A stretch of DNA of 28,413 nt, taken from positions 1 through 28,413 of the forward strand of contig JAEDHQ010000017.1 in assembly GCA_016296945.1 (NCBI GenBank). Direction: 5' to 3'. Positions 15,438 to 23,520 of this stretch are shown here, in pieces. The translations under genes and the position numbers were made by a program. The notes beneath the pieces were generated by a model. The model had not been told where the DNA came from, did no database searches, and worked only from the letters and a program-made list of their open reading frames with translations. Each line of letters starts with the position of its first letter. Position 1 is the first letter of the stretch. The stretch is from Bacilli bacterium. Lineage in GTDB: Bacteria > Bacillota_I > Bacilli_A > ML615J-28 > CAG-698.

Positions 15438-16217
15438 ATGAATATTTTTGATATTTTTAAACATAAGTCGATACCAATAGGAATTCTTGATGGTGGATTA
15501 GAAGGAATCAATGTATTTCAATCTTTATCTAAGAAATATCCACATCAACAATTCATTTATATAAATGATTTAAATAATTATCCATATGAAGAAAAGACAG
15601 AAACTGAAATAGCTAATACTGTTAAAAAAAATGTGGAAGAATTATTAAAATATAATGTTTCAAAAATTATTGTAGTAAATAATTCAATTATTGAATATTG
15701 TGAAGATTACTTAAAATCTTTAAATATTCCTGTAATTAAAATAACGGATATTTTAATTAATTATTTGAATAATAATTATGAACATAAAAACATTTTGTTG
15801 CTGGCAAAACAATATATAATTAAAGCAAATCTTTACCAAAAGAATTTAAAATATAATCATTTATATAATGTTTTTTCTGATGAATTAGAAGAAGTAATTT
15901 TAAAAAAACAAGTTAGAACTGCTAAATCTTTTGAAAAAATGCAAGAAGTTTTATCGACTGTTAATAATCGTGAATATAATATTTTAGTATATGTTGACTC
16001 TTATATGCAAAACTTCCGTATTGAATTTAATGAATATAATATAGGAAATGATATATTAGATTATGCAGAAGTAGTAAGTAAAGCAGTAGAAGAAGAAATT
16101 GATAATACAAAAAGAAATCAAGGTAATTTGATTATTAGTGATTTAGAAAAGAAAGATTTTCTTAAAGCTTGTTATTGGTTAGATAACAAATATAAATTTA
16201 TTAAATTAGGTGAATAA
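15438..16217 (+). CDS. Glutamate racemase-like pseudoenzyme (MurI paralogue)
   Basis: This 259-residue protein aligns end to end with the preceding MurI. GILDGGLEGINVFQSLSKKY matches GVFDSGIGGLTVLYRL, and YINDLNNYPYEEKTETEI matches YVGDTLNLPYGTKTKEQL. The C-terminal ACYWLDNKYKFIKL matches KWFDHPYNGVYEIKV. Both catalytic cysteines are gone: the CNT site reads NNS (81-83) and the GCTH site reads VDSY. DSG is DGG. Racemase activity is therefore very unlikely. The frame is long and intact, with GGAG six bases before the ATG, so it is probably a functional non-enzyme. It may be a partner or regulator of MurI, which is inference. A TTG at 15426 is a less likely start. Confidence 0.75.
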   Translation: MNIFDIFKHKSIPIGILDGGLEGINVFQSLSKKYPHQQFIYINDLNNYPYEEKTETEIANTVKKNVEELLKYNVSKIIVVNNSIIEYCEDYLKSLNIPVIKITDILINYLNNNYEHKNILLLAKQYIIKANLYQKNLKYNHLYNVFSDELEEVILKKQVRTAKSFEKMQEVLSTVNNREYNILVYVDSYMQNFRIEFNEYNIGNDILDYAEVVSKAVEEEIDNTKRNQGNLIISDLEKKDFLKACYWLDNKYKFIKLGE

Positions 16218-16218
16218 G

Positions 16219-16755
16219 ATGGGAACATTGAATTTGGTATTATATCAACCAGAAATACCACAAAATACTGGTAATATTATGCGTACATGTGTTGCTACAA
16301 ACACAGTATTGCATTTAATTGAACCATTAGGCTTTAGTTTAGAAGAAAAGGAAATTAAAAGAAGTGGTGCTAATTATGTAAAAGATGTAAAATACATTCG
16401 ATATAAAGACTGGAATGAATTTAAAGCAAAAAATACTGGTAAAATGTATTTTTTAACTAGATATGGTTTACATAATTTATATGATGTTCATGTAGAAGAT
16501 CCGCAAGAAGATTATTATTTTGTATTAGGAAAAGAATCGTCTGGAATCCCTAAGGAAATTTTACAAGAAAATCTTGAAAACTGCATTCGTTTACCAATGA
16601 CAGATAAAGTTAGAGCTTTAAATGTTAGTAATTGTGCTGCAATTATTGTTTATGAAGCGCTTCGTCAACAAGGGTTTCCTAATCTTTGTGAATTTGAGCC
16701 AGATACGACAAGCGAGTTACATTTTAAAGGAAAAAATTACCTTTTAGAAGATTAA
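16219..16755 (+). CDS. trmL: tRNA (cytidine/uridine-34 2'-O) methyltransferase TrmL
   Basis: TrmL is a SPOUT methyltransferase that 2'-O-methylates the wobble nucleotide of certain tRNA-Leu species using S-adenosylmethionine. The 178 residues are of normal length. The product shows LVLYQPEIPQNTGNIMRTC at the N-terminus, then HLIEPLGF and KRSGANYV. The C-terminal trefoil-knot elements are FVLGKESSGIP, IRLPMTDKVRALNVSN and AAIIVYEALRQQ. AGGTGA (16208-16213) sits five bases before the ATG at 16219, inside the end of the pseudo-MurI gene. A GTG at 16210 is less likely. It is cotranscribed with murI. Confidence 0.95.
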   Translation: MGTLNLVLYQPEIPQNTGNIMRTCVATNTVLHLIEPLGFSLEEKEIKRSGANYVKDVKYIRYKDWNEFKAKNTGKMYFLTRYGLHNLYDVHVEDPQEDYYFVLGKESSGIPKEILQENLENCIRLPMTDKVRALNVSNCAAIIVYEALRQQGFPNLCEFEPDTTSELHFKGKNYLLED

Positions 16756-16779
16756 AAAATAAGACTAAAAATAAATAAT

Positions 16780-16812
16780 CTCCATATAATAATAGTGTAA
16801 AATGTATGGAGG
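16780..16812 (+). repeat. Inverted repeat spanning a -10-like box and the Shine-Dalgarno
   Basis: CTCCATA (16780-16786) is complementary to TATGGAG (16805-16811), with an 18-base gap. The right arm contains the GGAGG ribosome site of the next gene. The left arm overlaps a TATAAT (16785-16790). In a read-through transcript from trmL the repeat could mask the SD; a transcript starting at the TATAAT would lack the left arm. Confidence 0.4.
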
Positions 16813-16817
16813 TTATA

Positions 16818-17030
16818 ATGAAACAATTTGAGAATAATCGTCATGTTAGAGCAGTTTATAATAAATTGAATACTCAGAAGAATAAAATGTATTCTGGATT
16901 AAGTTATGAATTCGATTATGAATTTGCAAGCGAATTAGATAATGATGATAAATCAGAATCTATTTTTGATAAAAGACAACATAAACGTGAAATTATTAAA
17001 AAGAAAAATAAAAATGATAATAATAAATAA
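16818..17030 (+). CDS. Small charged hypothetical protein
   Basis: This is an uncharacterised 70-residue protein beginning MKQFENNRHVRAVYNKLN and ending in a Lys/Asn-rich tail (KKKNKNDNNK). The middle is rich in Tyr, Asp and Glu. It has no membrane segment, signal peptide or recognisable domain. GGAGG (16808-16812) lies five bases before the ATG at 16818, which favours it over the in-frame ATG at 16806 that overlaps the SD. A terminator follows after about 45 bases, which supports a real transcript. Function unknown. Confidence 0.55.
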   Translation: MKQFENNRHVRAVYNKLNTQKNKMYSGLSYEFDYEFASELDNDDKSESIFDKRQHKREIIKKKNKNDNNK

Positions 17031-17074
17031 AAATATTATCTATAACCTTTAATTATACTTTACATTTATATTGA

Positions 17075-17100
17075 AAAGTCATCTTTAGATGGCTTTTTTT
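17075..17100 (+). terminator. Rho-independent terminator ending the murI-trmL unit
   Basis: An AAGTCATC/GATGGCTT stem (one G-U pair) with loop TTTA is followed by a run of T to 17100. Confidence 0.75.
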
Positions 17101-17167
17101 ATGTATAAATATCATATATCTAAGTAATGTAAAATATTTTTTGTTACTATTTCTTAATAATGATTTA

Positions 17168-17196
17168 TTGAAAAACAACAATAAAAATGATATAAT
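17168..17196 (+). promoter_or_regulatory. Sigma-A promoter of the tag operon
   Basis: TTGAAA (17168-17173), exactly 17 bases, then TATAAT (17191-17196) with a TGA extension. It is one of the best promoter matches in the window, 27 bases before tag. Confidence 0.75.
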
Positions 17197-17222
17197 GAAT
17201 TATATTAAAGGATAATATTAAT

Positions 17223-17768
17223 ATGAAAAGATGCAAATGGGTTAATATAAAAAACGAAAAATATGTTTATTATCATGATTATGAATGGGGAAGACCTCAT
17301 TATGATGATGACTATATGTTTGAATTTTTGTTGCTTGAATCTTTTCAGGCTGGATTATCATGGGAGTGTATTTTAAATAAGCGTGATGCTTTTAGGATTG
17401 CATTTGATAATTTTAATTATCATGTAATTGCTTTATATGATGAAGAAAAGATTAGTGAATTAATGAATAATAAAGACATTATTCGTAATCGCTTTAAAAT
17501 AAGAGCACAAATCAATAACGCAAAAATATTTATGAAAATTCAAGACGAATTTAGTAGCTTCAGTAATTATATTTGGAGTTTTACTGATAATAAAATAATA
17601 TACAACATCGATGATACTTTTAAGGTGACATCTCCGTTATCAGATTTAGTTTCTTCTGATCTGAAAAAAAGAGGAATGAAATTTGTTGGGAGCACAATTA
17701 TTTATTCATATTTACAAGCAATCGGAGTGATTAATGATCACGAATTGAATTGTGATTTTAGGAGTTAA
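17223..17768 (+). CDS. tag: DNA-3-methyladenine glycosylase I
   Basis: Tag removes 3-methyladenine from alkylated DNA as the first step of base excision repair. The 181 residues match the family: RCKWV at the N-terminus, YYHDYEWGRPHYDD, LLLESFQAGLSWECIL (with the conserved Glu), IIRNRFKIRAQINNA, YIWSF, and LKKRGMKFVGSTIIYSYLQAIGVINDHELNC. The zinc ligands of Escherichia coli Tag are all present: the Cys near residue 4, the His of YYHD, and the His and Cys of the terminal DHxxxC. The SD AAAGGAT lies nine bases upstream. It leads a compact four-gene operon. Confidence 0.95.
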   Translation: MKRCKWVNIKNEKYVYYHDYEWGRPHYDDDYMFEFLLLESFQAGLSWECILNKRDAFRIAFDNFNYHVIALYDEEKISELMNNKDIIRNRFKIRAQINNAKIFMKIQDEFSSFSNYIWSFTDNKIIYNIDDTFKVTSPLSDLVSSDLKKRGMKFVGSTIIYSYLQAIGVINDHELNCDFRS

Positions 17769-17770
17769 CT

Positions 17771-18250
17771 ATGTCATTTGATAAAGCAATAAAACATTTA
17801 GAAAAATACTTATTAGCAGATAGATTTATTGAATTTCCTATTTCTACTGCAACTGTAAAAGAAGCAGCTAATGTGTTAGGATGTAGTGAAGGTGAAATAG
17901 CAAAATCATTAGCGTTTTTTGTAGACAAGAAACCAATTTTAATTGTTACTTCCGGAGATCAAAAAATTGATAATGCAAAATATAAGCAAGAATTTAGTAC
18001 AAAAGCAAAGATGATTCCATTTTCTGAAGTAAATAATTATATTGGGCATCAAGCTGGAGGAGTATGTCCTTTCGGCATTAACGATGATGTTTCAGTTTAC
18101 TTAGATGAATCACTAAAAAAACATATAATTGTATATCCTGCTTGTGGTAGTCATAATAGCGTTGTAAAACTATCGATTGAAGAATTAGAAGAAACATCAA
18201 ATTATCTTAAATGGGTTGATGTTTGTAAAAAAAATGAAGTAAATATATAA
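17771..18250 (+). CDS. YbaK/EbsC-type aminoacyl-tRNA deacylase
   Basis: This stand-alone YbaK-fold domain (159 residues) belongs to the group that hydrolyses mischarged aminoacyl-tRNAs, such as Cys- or Ala-tRNA-Pro. Typical features are the STATVKEAANVLGCSEGEIAKSL helix region with the conserved Lys, the middle strand PILIVTSGDQKID, GHQAGGVCPFGI, and PACGSHNSVVKLSIEEL near the end. It starts two bases after the tag stop; AGGAG within tag serves as SD. Which tRNA it edits cannot be read from sequence; the family also includes members with unknown targets. Confidence 0.88.
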   Translation: MSFDKAIKHLEKYLLADRFIEFPISTATVKEAANVLGCSEGEIAKSLAFFVDKKPILIVTSGDQKIDNAKYKQEFSTKAKMIPFSEVNNYIGHQAGGVCPFGINDDVSVYLDESLKKHIIVYPACGSHNSVVKLSIEELEETSNYLKWVDVCKKNEVNI

Positions 18251-18264
18251 TTTAAGGAGTTATG

Positions 18265-19353
18265 ATGAAGAAAAAAAGATTATTTTTATTATTGTTAGTT
18301 TCTTTTTTTGTGATTATTTTCATTGGATGCAATAATAAACTAGTTGTTAATGGTGTGAAAATTGAAAAATATCAAATTCATACAGAATTACAAGATAAAT
18401 TTTTAGAGGGTGATTATAATTTAATCTCTTCAATTGCAACTGGCAGTGAAGAATTAAGCTATCCATTACCTGTTGTTTTAAAGTTAAATAAATTAAGCGA
18501 ATATAAAGAGAATAATCTATATCAAATTTTACTAAGCAATGATTATTCATTTGCTGATTCGAAGATCTATACTACTAAAGAAAATGAATTAGAAGTTTAT
18601 AATCTAAAAATTAATATTGTTTATTATTGGAAAGTAATATCTAGTAATAGTGAAAGTAACACATTTGGTTTTATAATTGAATCGGTTGGTCCAAGAAATA
18701 TCTATATTCATGGCATTACTAATGCTAGAGATTTAGGAGGTTGGAACTGTAGTGATGGAAAAGTAGTGAAACAAGGAATGATTTTTAGAACAAGTAAGTT
18801 TAATGAAGATGAATCAACTAATATTTTAATTACTGAAAAAGGAATTAAGATGTTAGTTGAAGAATTAAAAATAAAATCAGAACTTGATGTTCGTGATATT
18901 GATGATAATGAAAATGGTGGTATTACTACTAGTCCATTAGGAGATGAAATTAATTATTTTCCAGTCACAATGAAATCAGGAGGAAATTATTTAACTTTAA
19001 ATAAAGGACGATTAAAAGATGTTTTTGCTGTTCTTGGTAATGAAAGCAATTATCCAATTGTTATTCACTGCAGCATTGGAACTGATAGAACTGGTGTTAT
19101 TTGTTTCTTAGTTAATGGTTTGCTTGGAGTTAGTGAAGAAGATTTATATAAAGATTACTTATTCTCTAATTTTGGTAATATTTATGGTGTGAGAACAACT
19201 TCCGCCATTAAAGATTATTTAAAACAAATTAATTATGCATCAGGTGATACATTACAAGAAAAGTTTTATAATTATTTAGTGAATAATGGCGTTAATGAAG
19301 AAGATCTCAAGACAATAATTAGAATTATGAAAGAAGATAAAATTCAATATTAA
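18265..19353 (+). CDS. Lipoprotein tyrosine/dual-specificity phosphatase
   Basis: This predicted secreted, lipid-anchored phosphatase has 362 residues. The signal peptide MKKKRLFLLLLVSFFVIIF ends at a lipobox with Cys22 (FIGC). Residues 25-140 are an unassigned, Ig-like or beta-rich region. From about 145 the sequence follows the Tyr_phosphatase3 family: the GITNARDLGGW signature, GMIFRTSKF, LDVRDIDD, and the catalytic P-loop HCSIGTDRTG (C269, R275). Tandem ATGs occur at 18262 and 18265; AAGGAG suits the second. Bacterial relatives act on phosphotyrosine or phosphoinositides; the substrate here is unknown. It lies between the deacylase and an amidase in one operon, with 11-14-base gaps. Confidence 0.82.
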   Translation: MKKKRLFLLLLVSFFVIIFIGCNNKLVVNGVKIEKYQIHTELQDKFLEGDYNLISSIATGSEELSYPLPVVLKLNKLSEYKENNLYQILLSNDYSFADSKIYTTKENELEVYNLKINIVYYWKVISSNSESNTFGFIIESVGPRNIYIHGITNARDLGGWNCSDGKVVKQGMIFRTSKFNEDESTNILITEKGIKMLVEELKIKSELDVRDIDDNENGGITTSPLGDEINYFPVTMKSGGNYLTLNKGRLKDVFAVLGNESNYPIVIHCSIGTDRTGVICFLVNGLLGVSEEDLYKDYLFSNFGNIYGVRTTSAIKDYLKQINYASGDTLQEKFYNYLVNNGVNEEDLKTIIRIMKEDKIQY

Positions 19354-19363
19354 GGAGTTATAA

Positions 19364-20443
19364 ATGAATAAAGTTTTACAATATTTTAAAGATAATAGTT
19401 TTAATAATATTTTAAATCAAGAAATAACAGTATTTGGTTGGCAAAATAAGTATCAACATCAACTTATATCAAGTGTCAGTAAATATTTATTTGAAGATTT
19501 AGCAATTAATGACAATATTGCCCCTTTAAATGATAATAATCGTCCAGGGACTGTTAAGCCTAAACAATATATTACAATCCATGATACAGGGGACGCTGAT
19601 CCAATTCATTCCGCAAAGTTTTGGAGTGAAACAGTATTTAACCAAAGTTGGGAACAACGTCCAGGTGAAATTGTCCCTTATGCTTGCAGCTATCAATATG
19701 TTGTTGATAATGAAGGAGTATATCATAACATTCCCGATCAAGAAGTAGCATATCATGCAGGAGATGGAACTAGATTCGATTATGTTTTGTATCCAACAGG
19801 AGTAGATGCAATAACAAGCAAACCAATAATCACAATTTCTGATGACGGATATTATCAATTAAATGGAAATACTTCATTAGTTAAGGCACCAAGAATATAT
19901 CGTGAAAAGAATGGTGAAGTCTTAGAAGATCGTGTTGCAAAAACAACTGATTTAAATGATCAAAGTGTATTATGTAAAGTTGTAAACGGTAAGTATTTTA
20001 TTGGTGAAACATATTTTTCTTCTGGATATCGATATATTTGTAATCGTGGTGGCAATAATAATTCAATTGGGATTGAAACATGTATTAATGAGGGCACTGA
20101 CCTTTATTATACATGGCAAAAAACAGCGAAGTTAGTTGCTTATTTACTAGATAATAATAACTTAACAATTGATGATGTTGTTCAACATCATTACTTTAGT
20201 GGTAAAGATTGTCCAATGACTATTCGTCATGCAAATCTTTGGGGACACTTTTTAGAACTTGTAAAGTTTGAGTTGCAAATTAGAATGTTTATGAAAGAAG
20301 GATTTAAAATTGAGTTAGTTACTAATGATAAGCGAGTTAAAGCAAATGGCCGTATTATTGAAGTGGGTACAGATCCGATCAGATATATAATTCGTACTAC
20401 AAAAGATAATTTGACAGAAGAATTAGAATTAGAAATTTTATAA
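19364..20443 (+). CDS. N-acetylmuramoyl-L-alanine amidase (Amidase_2)
   Basis: This zinc amidase of the AmpD/PGRP type cuts the lactyl-amide bond between MurNAc and the stem peptide. The 359-residue product has the ligand His73 in ITIHDTG, the catalytic Glu238 in NNNSIGIETC, and the closing ligands His275/276 and Cys283 in QHHYFSGKDCP. YQYVVDNEGVYHNIPDQEVAYHAG-type strands lie between. An extra stretch of about 90 residues (135-228) separates the AYHAGDG and NNNSIGIE elements, which are usually close. A polar C-terminal tail follows. There is no signal peptide, so it may act on recycled muropeptides in the cytoplasm, or leave the cell by another route. AAGGAG precedes the ATG. Last gene of the operon. 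Confidence 0.88.
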   Translation: MNKVLQYFKDNSFNNILNQEITVFGWQNKYQHQLISSVSKYLFEDLAINDNIAPLNDNNRPGTVKPKQYITIHDTGDADPIHSAKFWSETVFNQSWEQRPGEIVPYACSYQYVVDNEGVYHNIPDQEVAYHAGDGTRFDYVLYPTGVDAITSKPIITISDDGYYQLNGNTSLVKAPRIYREKNGEVLEDRVAKTTDLNDQSVLCKVVNGKYFIGETYFSSGYRYICNRGGNNNSIGIETCINEGTDLYYTWQKTAKLVAYLLDNNNLTIDDVVQHHYFSGKDCPMTIRHANLWGHFLELVKFELQIRMFMKEGFKIELVTNDKRVKANGRIIEVGTDPIRYIIRTTKDNLTEELELEIL

Positions 20444-20452
20444 ATTTATCTT

Positions 20453-20481
20453 AAAACTAGAAGATAATCTTCTAGTTTTTT
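20453..20481 (+). terminator. Rho-independent terminator of the tag-amidase operon
   Basis: AAAACTAGAAG pairs with CTTCTAGTTTT around a short loop, followed by T residues, ten bases after the amidase stop. Confidence 0.85.
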
Positions 20482-20518
20482 AATAATTCTAGCTATTTAC
20501 TATCAAATATTTTATTTC

Positions 20519-20529
20519 TGTGATATAAT
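20519..20529 (+). promoter_or_regulatory. Extended -10 promoter for the DUF1648-GH3 unit
   Basis: TGTGATATAAT (TATAAT at 20524-20529) with a TGA extension; the -35 region is poor. The gene's ATG follows 25 bases later. Confidence 0.5.
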
Positions 20530-20554
20530 CATAATAGTAGGAGAAAATTTTGAT

Positions 20555-20860
20555 ATGAAAAAGAACATTATTTTTATTATAATCAGTTTTGTTGTATTAT
20601 CCCTTGTGATTGTTTCTTGGATAATATTGCCAAATGAAGTGGCAGTTCAAATTTGTTTTGATGGGGAAGTGTCTAATACGATGCCTAAAGCATTTGCAAT
20701 AATAATTCCTTTTCTTGTTTCATCATTTGGACTTGCTCTAACATATACTGATTTATTAAGAGATAAAGAAAAAGATAATAAGAATAATAAAACAAAAGGA
20801 CTAGTTATATCAATTATTGGTATTGCGATAATGATTTTAACTTTGGTCTTTAATCTTTAG
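20555..20860 (+). CDS. DUF1648 (SdpI N-terminal-like) membrane protein
   Basis: This 101-residue integral membrane protein has three hydrophobic segments: residues 4-26, about 45-63 and about 80-100. The stretch SWIILPNEVAVQICFDGEV after the first helix fits DUF1648, the N-terminal unit of SdpI-type immunity/signalling proteins (LP-x-x-V-P-x-H-x-x-x-x-G). The canonical Pro and His are replaced here by Ala and Gln. Between helices two and three is a charged loop, RDKEKDNKNNKTKG. It is shorter than SdpI (about 200 residues) and lacks its second half. AGGAG lies 11 bases upstream. It is 14 bases from the GH3 gene, so cotranscription is likely. Role unknown. Confidence 0.6.
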   Translation: MKKNIIFIIISFVVLSLVIVSWIILPNEVAVQICFDGEVSNTMPKAFAIIIPFLVSSFGLALTYTDLLRDKEKDNKNNKTKGLVISIIGIAIMILTLVFNL

Positions 20861-20874
20861 AGGGGAGAAGAGAT

Positions 20875-23520
20875 ATGAAAAAAATCTTACATATATTTTT
20901 GTTAATTTCTTTTATTATTCTTTTTGTTGCTTGTAAAGAACAACAAAAAGAATATTTAATAACTGGCCCTGATAGTGTAGAAGCTGGTTGTGCTATTAAA
21001 TTGGAAACCAATTTTGAGAATCCTGATGATGTTTTATGGAACTCTAGTGATGAAAGGATAGCTTCGGTATTAAAAGGAATGGTGATTGCGTATCAAGAAG
21101 GAGAAGTAATAATTAAAGCAACCTATAATGATGTTGTATTAGAAAAGAAAATAATTATTACGTGTAATATTATTGATATAACAATTACAGGTGCAAACAC
21201 TTTATATGTTGGCCAAAATTATCAATTTAGTTATCATTTATCTAAAGAAGTTGAAGATATCGCTACTTGGTCATCAAGTGATGAAAATATTTTAGTGGTA
21301 GATGAATTTGGAATTGTGACTGCTTTAACAGAAGGTACAGCTAAAGTGATTGTAGAAGTGTTGGGAAACACTTCAGAATTTGAAGTGGAAGTATCAACTT
21401 TCACATTATCACTTGTGAGTCAAAACAAAGTTCAAATAGGCACAAGTTTTGATGCTGAAGTAATCACAAATCCGGCTGATTTAAATATTAGTATTAAATA
21501 TAAATCTAGTAATGAAGATATTTTTACAGTTGATGAATTAGGTAAAGTAACGGGAATATCAGAAGGAAAAGCTGTTTTAACTGCTTATTGTGAATCTGAA
21601 CCGTCAATTAGATCATCTATGGCAATTAGTGTAGTTAATTATGTTCCTTTATTTATTAAAGTTACTGGCGATGATAAGATATTAGTTGGGGAACATGGTT
21701 TCTTAGAAGCGATAGTAACTGGTGATGGAAGCCATGAAGTTGTATGGAGTAGTACTAACCCAGAAGTGGCTATTTGCTATCAAGGAATTGTTTTAGGTTT
21801 ACAAGCGGGAGAAACAACAATATATGCTAAATCTACTACTGATAGAACTGTTTATGGAAACATAAAGATTGAAATAGCAAAAAAAGAACAAGAAGAAATA
21901 AATAAAGAAGACTTAGCTCGCGTAAATAAAATAATTGATGAAATGAGTTTATCACAAAAAGTAGGGCAAATGTTTGTAGTAGGTTTTAGTGGTACAACAA
22001 TGTCAGATGCCTTAACTTTAGCAATTAAAGAATATAACTTTGGTAATGTTATTTATATGGGAGCTAATGTTAGCAATCCAACAACAATATTGCAAATGTC
22101 TAATGATATTCAAACAAAGATGGTATTAGAAAATACGGTTCCTGGTTTTATTTCTATTGACCAAGAAGGTGGACGTGTTGCTAGGTTAACTAATGGAGGA
22201 ACACATTTTATTTCACAAATGGCAATGGCAGCTACAAATGATTATAACAATACGTATCTAGAAACAAAAGCAATTGGTTTAGAACTTCGTAGTTATGGAA
22301 TTAATGCTGATTTTGCACCTGTTTTAGATGTTAATAATAATGCTAATAATCCTGTTATTGGAATTAGAAGTTATGGTGACGACCCAGTATTAGTATCCTT
22401 GTTTGGCAATAATGCAATAAAAGGATTTAAAGAAAGTAATGTAATGGGAACTTCAAAACATTTTCCAGGGCATGGAAATACAGCAGTTGATTCACATTAT
22501 GGCTTGCCAGAAGTTAACTCATCATTAGATGAGTTATATAGTGTGGAATTAGCGCCATTTATTGCTTCAATTGCAAATGGTATTGATGCAATTATGACTA
22601 CACATATTATGTTTAAGGCAATTGATTCTAGTTATCCTGCTACATTATCAAAAAAAGTATTAACAGATCTATTAAGAGACACACTAGGTTTTAATGGAAT
22701 TATCATAACAGATGGTATGGAAATGGATGCAATTGATAAAAACTTTGGAGGTTATGATGAAGCAGCTGTTTTAGCTGTCAAAGCAGGAGTAGACATATTA
22801 ACTTATACATCACTTTCTTCACCAAAAATTGCATATGATGGTATAATGAGAGCAATTGATAATGGGGAAATCACAGAAGAAAGAATTAATGAATCAGTAA
22901 AAAGAATTTTACTAAAAAAATTACGATACAAAATTTTAGATGATTACATAGCAGAAGAAGTTGATCGCAATGAATTATTAGAAGCAAATGATTTATTAAA
23001 TAGAAAATTTGCTACTGAAAGTTTAACTTTAGTTAAAGGAGATTTTAAAGGCTTAGATAAGACAAAATCAACTTTAATCATTTCTCCTTCAACTAATTTT
23101 TCGTTAGGAACAGGACTAATAAGTAACTCATTTGCTAACTTTGCATCAAAATATTTAAATGAAAAAGGTCATAATTGTACATATAAACAAGTTAGTACAA
23201 ATATTAGTGCAAGTGATGCGTCTTCCATCTTAAATATTGCTAGCGACTATGATCAAATAGTTGTTGCTTTTAGTAATGTTAAGACTAATAATTATAGCCG
23301 CACTGCTAATTTTGTGAAGGAATTAACAGCAAATCATCAAAATGTTATCGTGATTGCTTTAGATACACCTTATGATTTATTATCATATGATGATAATGTG
23401 AAAAATTATATTTGTGTTTATGGTTATCAAAAAGCAACAGTAGAAGCAATTGCAAGTTTTCTAAATGGTGAGTATGAAGCAAAAGGTGTTTTACCAATTA
23501 ATAATAAATTATTTGAATAA
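20875..23520 (+). CDS. BIG2-repeat lipoprotein, GH3 beta-N-acetylhexosaminidase (NagZ type)
   Basis: This predicted surface-anchored 881-residue glycosidase releases N-acetylglucosamine from muropeptides or chitin-type sugars. The signal peptide ends at Cys20 (LFVAC). Four bacterial Ig-like BIG2 repeats follow at roughly 25-100, 100-178, 180-258 and 262-338, each with a W/Y-x-S-S-D/N-E/P core and a G-x-V-T/V-G/A-L turn. The GH3 domain (about 350-690) has FISIDQEGGRVARL, KHFPGHG (528-534), the D539/H541 pair in VDSHYGLP that serves as acid/base in Gram-positive NagZ, and the nucleophile D613 in ITDGMEMD. The last 180 residues form the GH3 C-terminal alpha/beta domain. A strong GAGGGGAGAAG SD precedes it. 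Confidence 0.9.
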   Translation: MKKILHIFLLISFIILFVACKEQQKEYLITGPDSVEAGCAIKLETNFENPDDVLWNSSDERIASVLKGMVIAYQEGEVIIKATYNDVVLEKKIIITCNIIDITITGANTLYVGQNYQFSYHLSKEVEDIATWSSSDENILVVDEFGIVTALTEGTAKVIVEVLGNTSEFEVEVSTFTLSLVSQNKVQIGTSFDAEVITNPADLNISIKYKSSNEDIFTVDELGKVTGISEGKAVLTAYCESEPSIRSSMAISVVNYVPLFIKVTGDDKILVGEHGFLEAIVTGDGSHEVVWSSTNPEVAICYQGIVLGLQAGETTIYAKSTTDRTVYGNIKIEIAKKEQEEINKEDLARVNKIIDEMSLSQKVGQMFVVGFSGTTMSDALTLAIKEYNFGNVIYMGANVSNPTTILQMSNDIQTKMVLENTVPGFISIDQEGGRVARLTNGGTHFISQMAMAATNDYNNTYLETKAIGLELRSYGINADFAPVLDVNNNANNPVIGIRSYGDDPVLVSLFGNNAIKGFKESNVMGTSKHFPGHGNTAVDSHYGLPEVNSSLDELYSVELAPFIASIANGIDAIMTTHIMFKAIDSSYPATLSKKVLTDLLRDTLGFNGIIITDGMEMDAIDKNFGGYDEAAVLAVKAGVDILTYTSLSSPKIAYDGIMRAIDNGEITEERINESVKRILLKKLRYKILDDYIAEEVDRNELLEANDLLNRKFATESLTLVKGDFKGLDKTKSTLIISPSTNFSLGTGLISNSFANFASKYLNEKGHNCTYKQVSTNISASDASSILNIASDYDQIVVAFSNVKTNNYSRTANFVKELTANHQNVIVIALDTPYDLLSYDDNVKNYICVYGYQKATVEAIASFLNGEYEAKGVLPINNKLFE

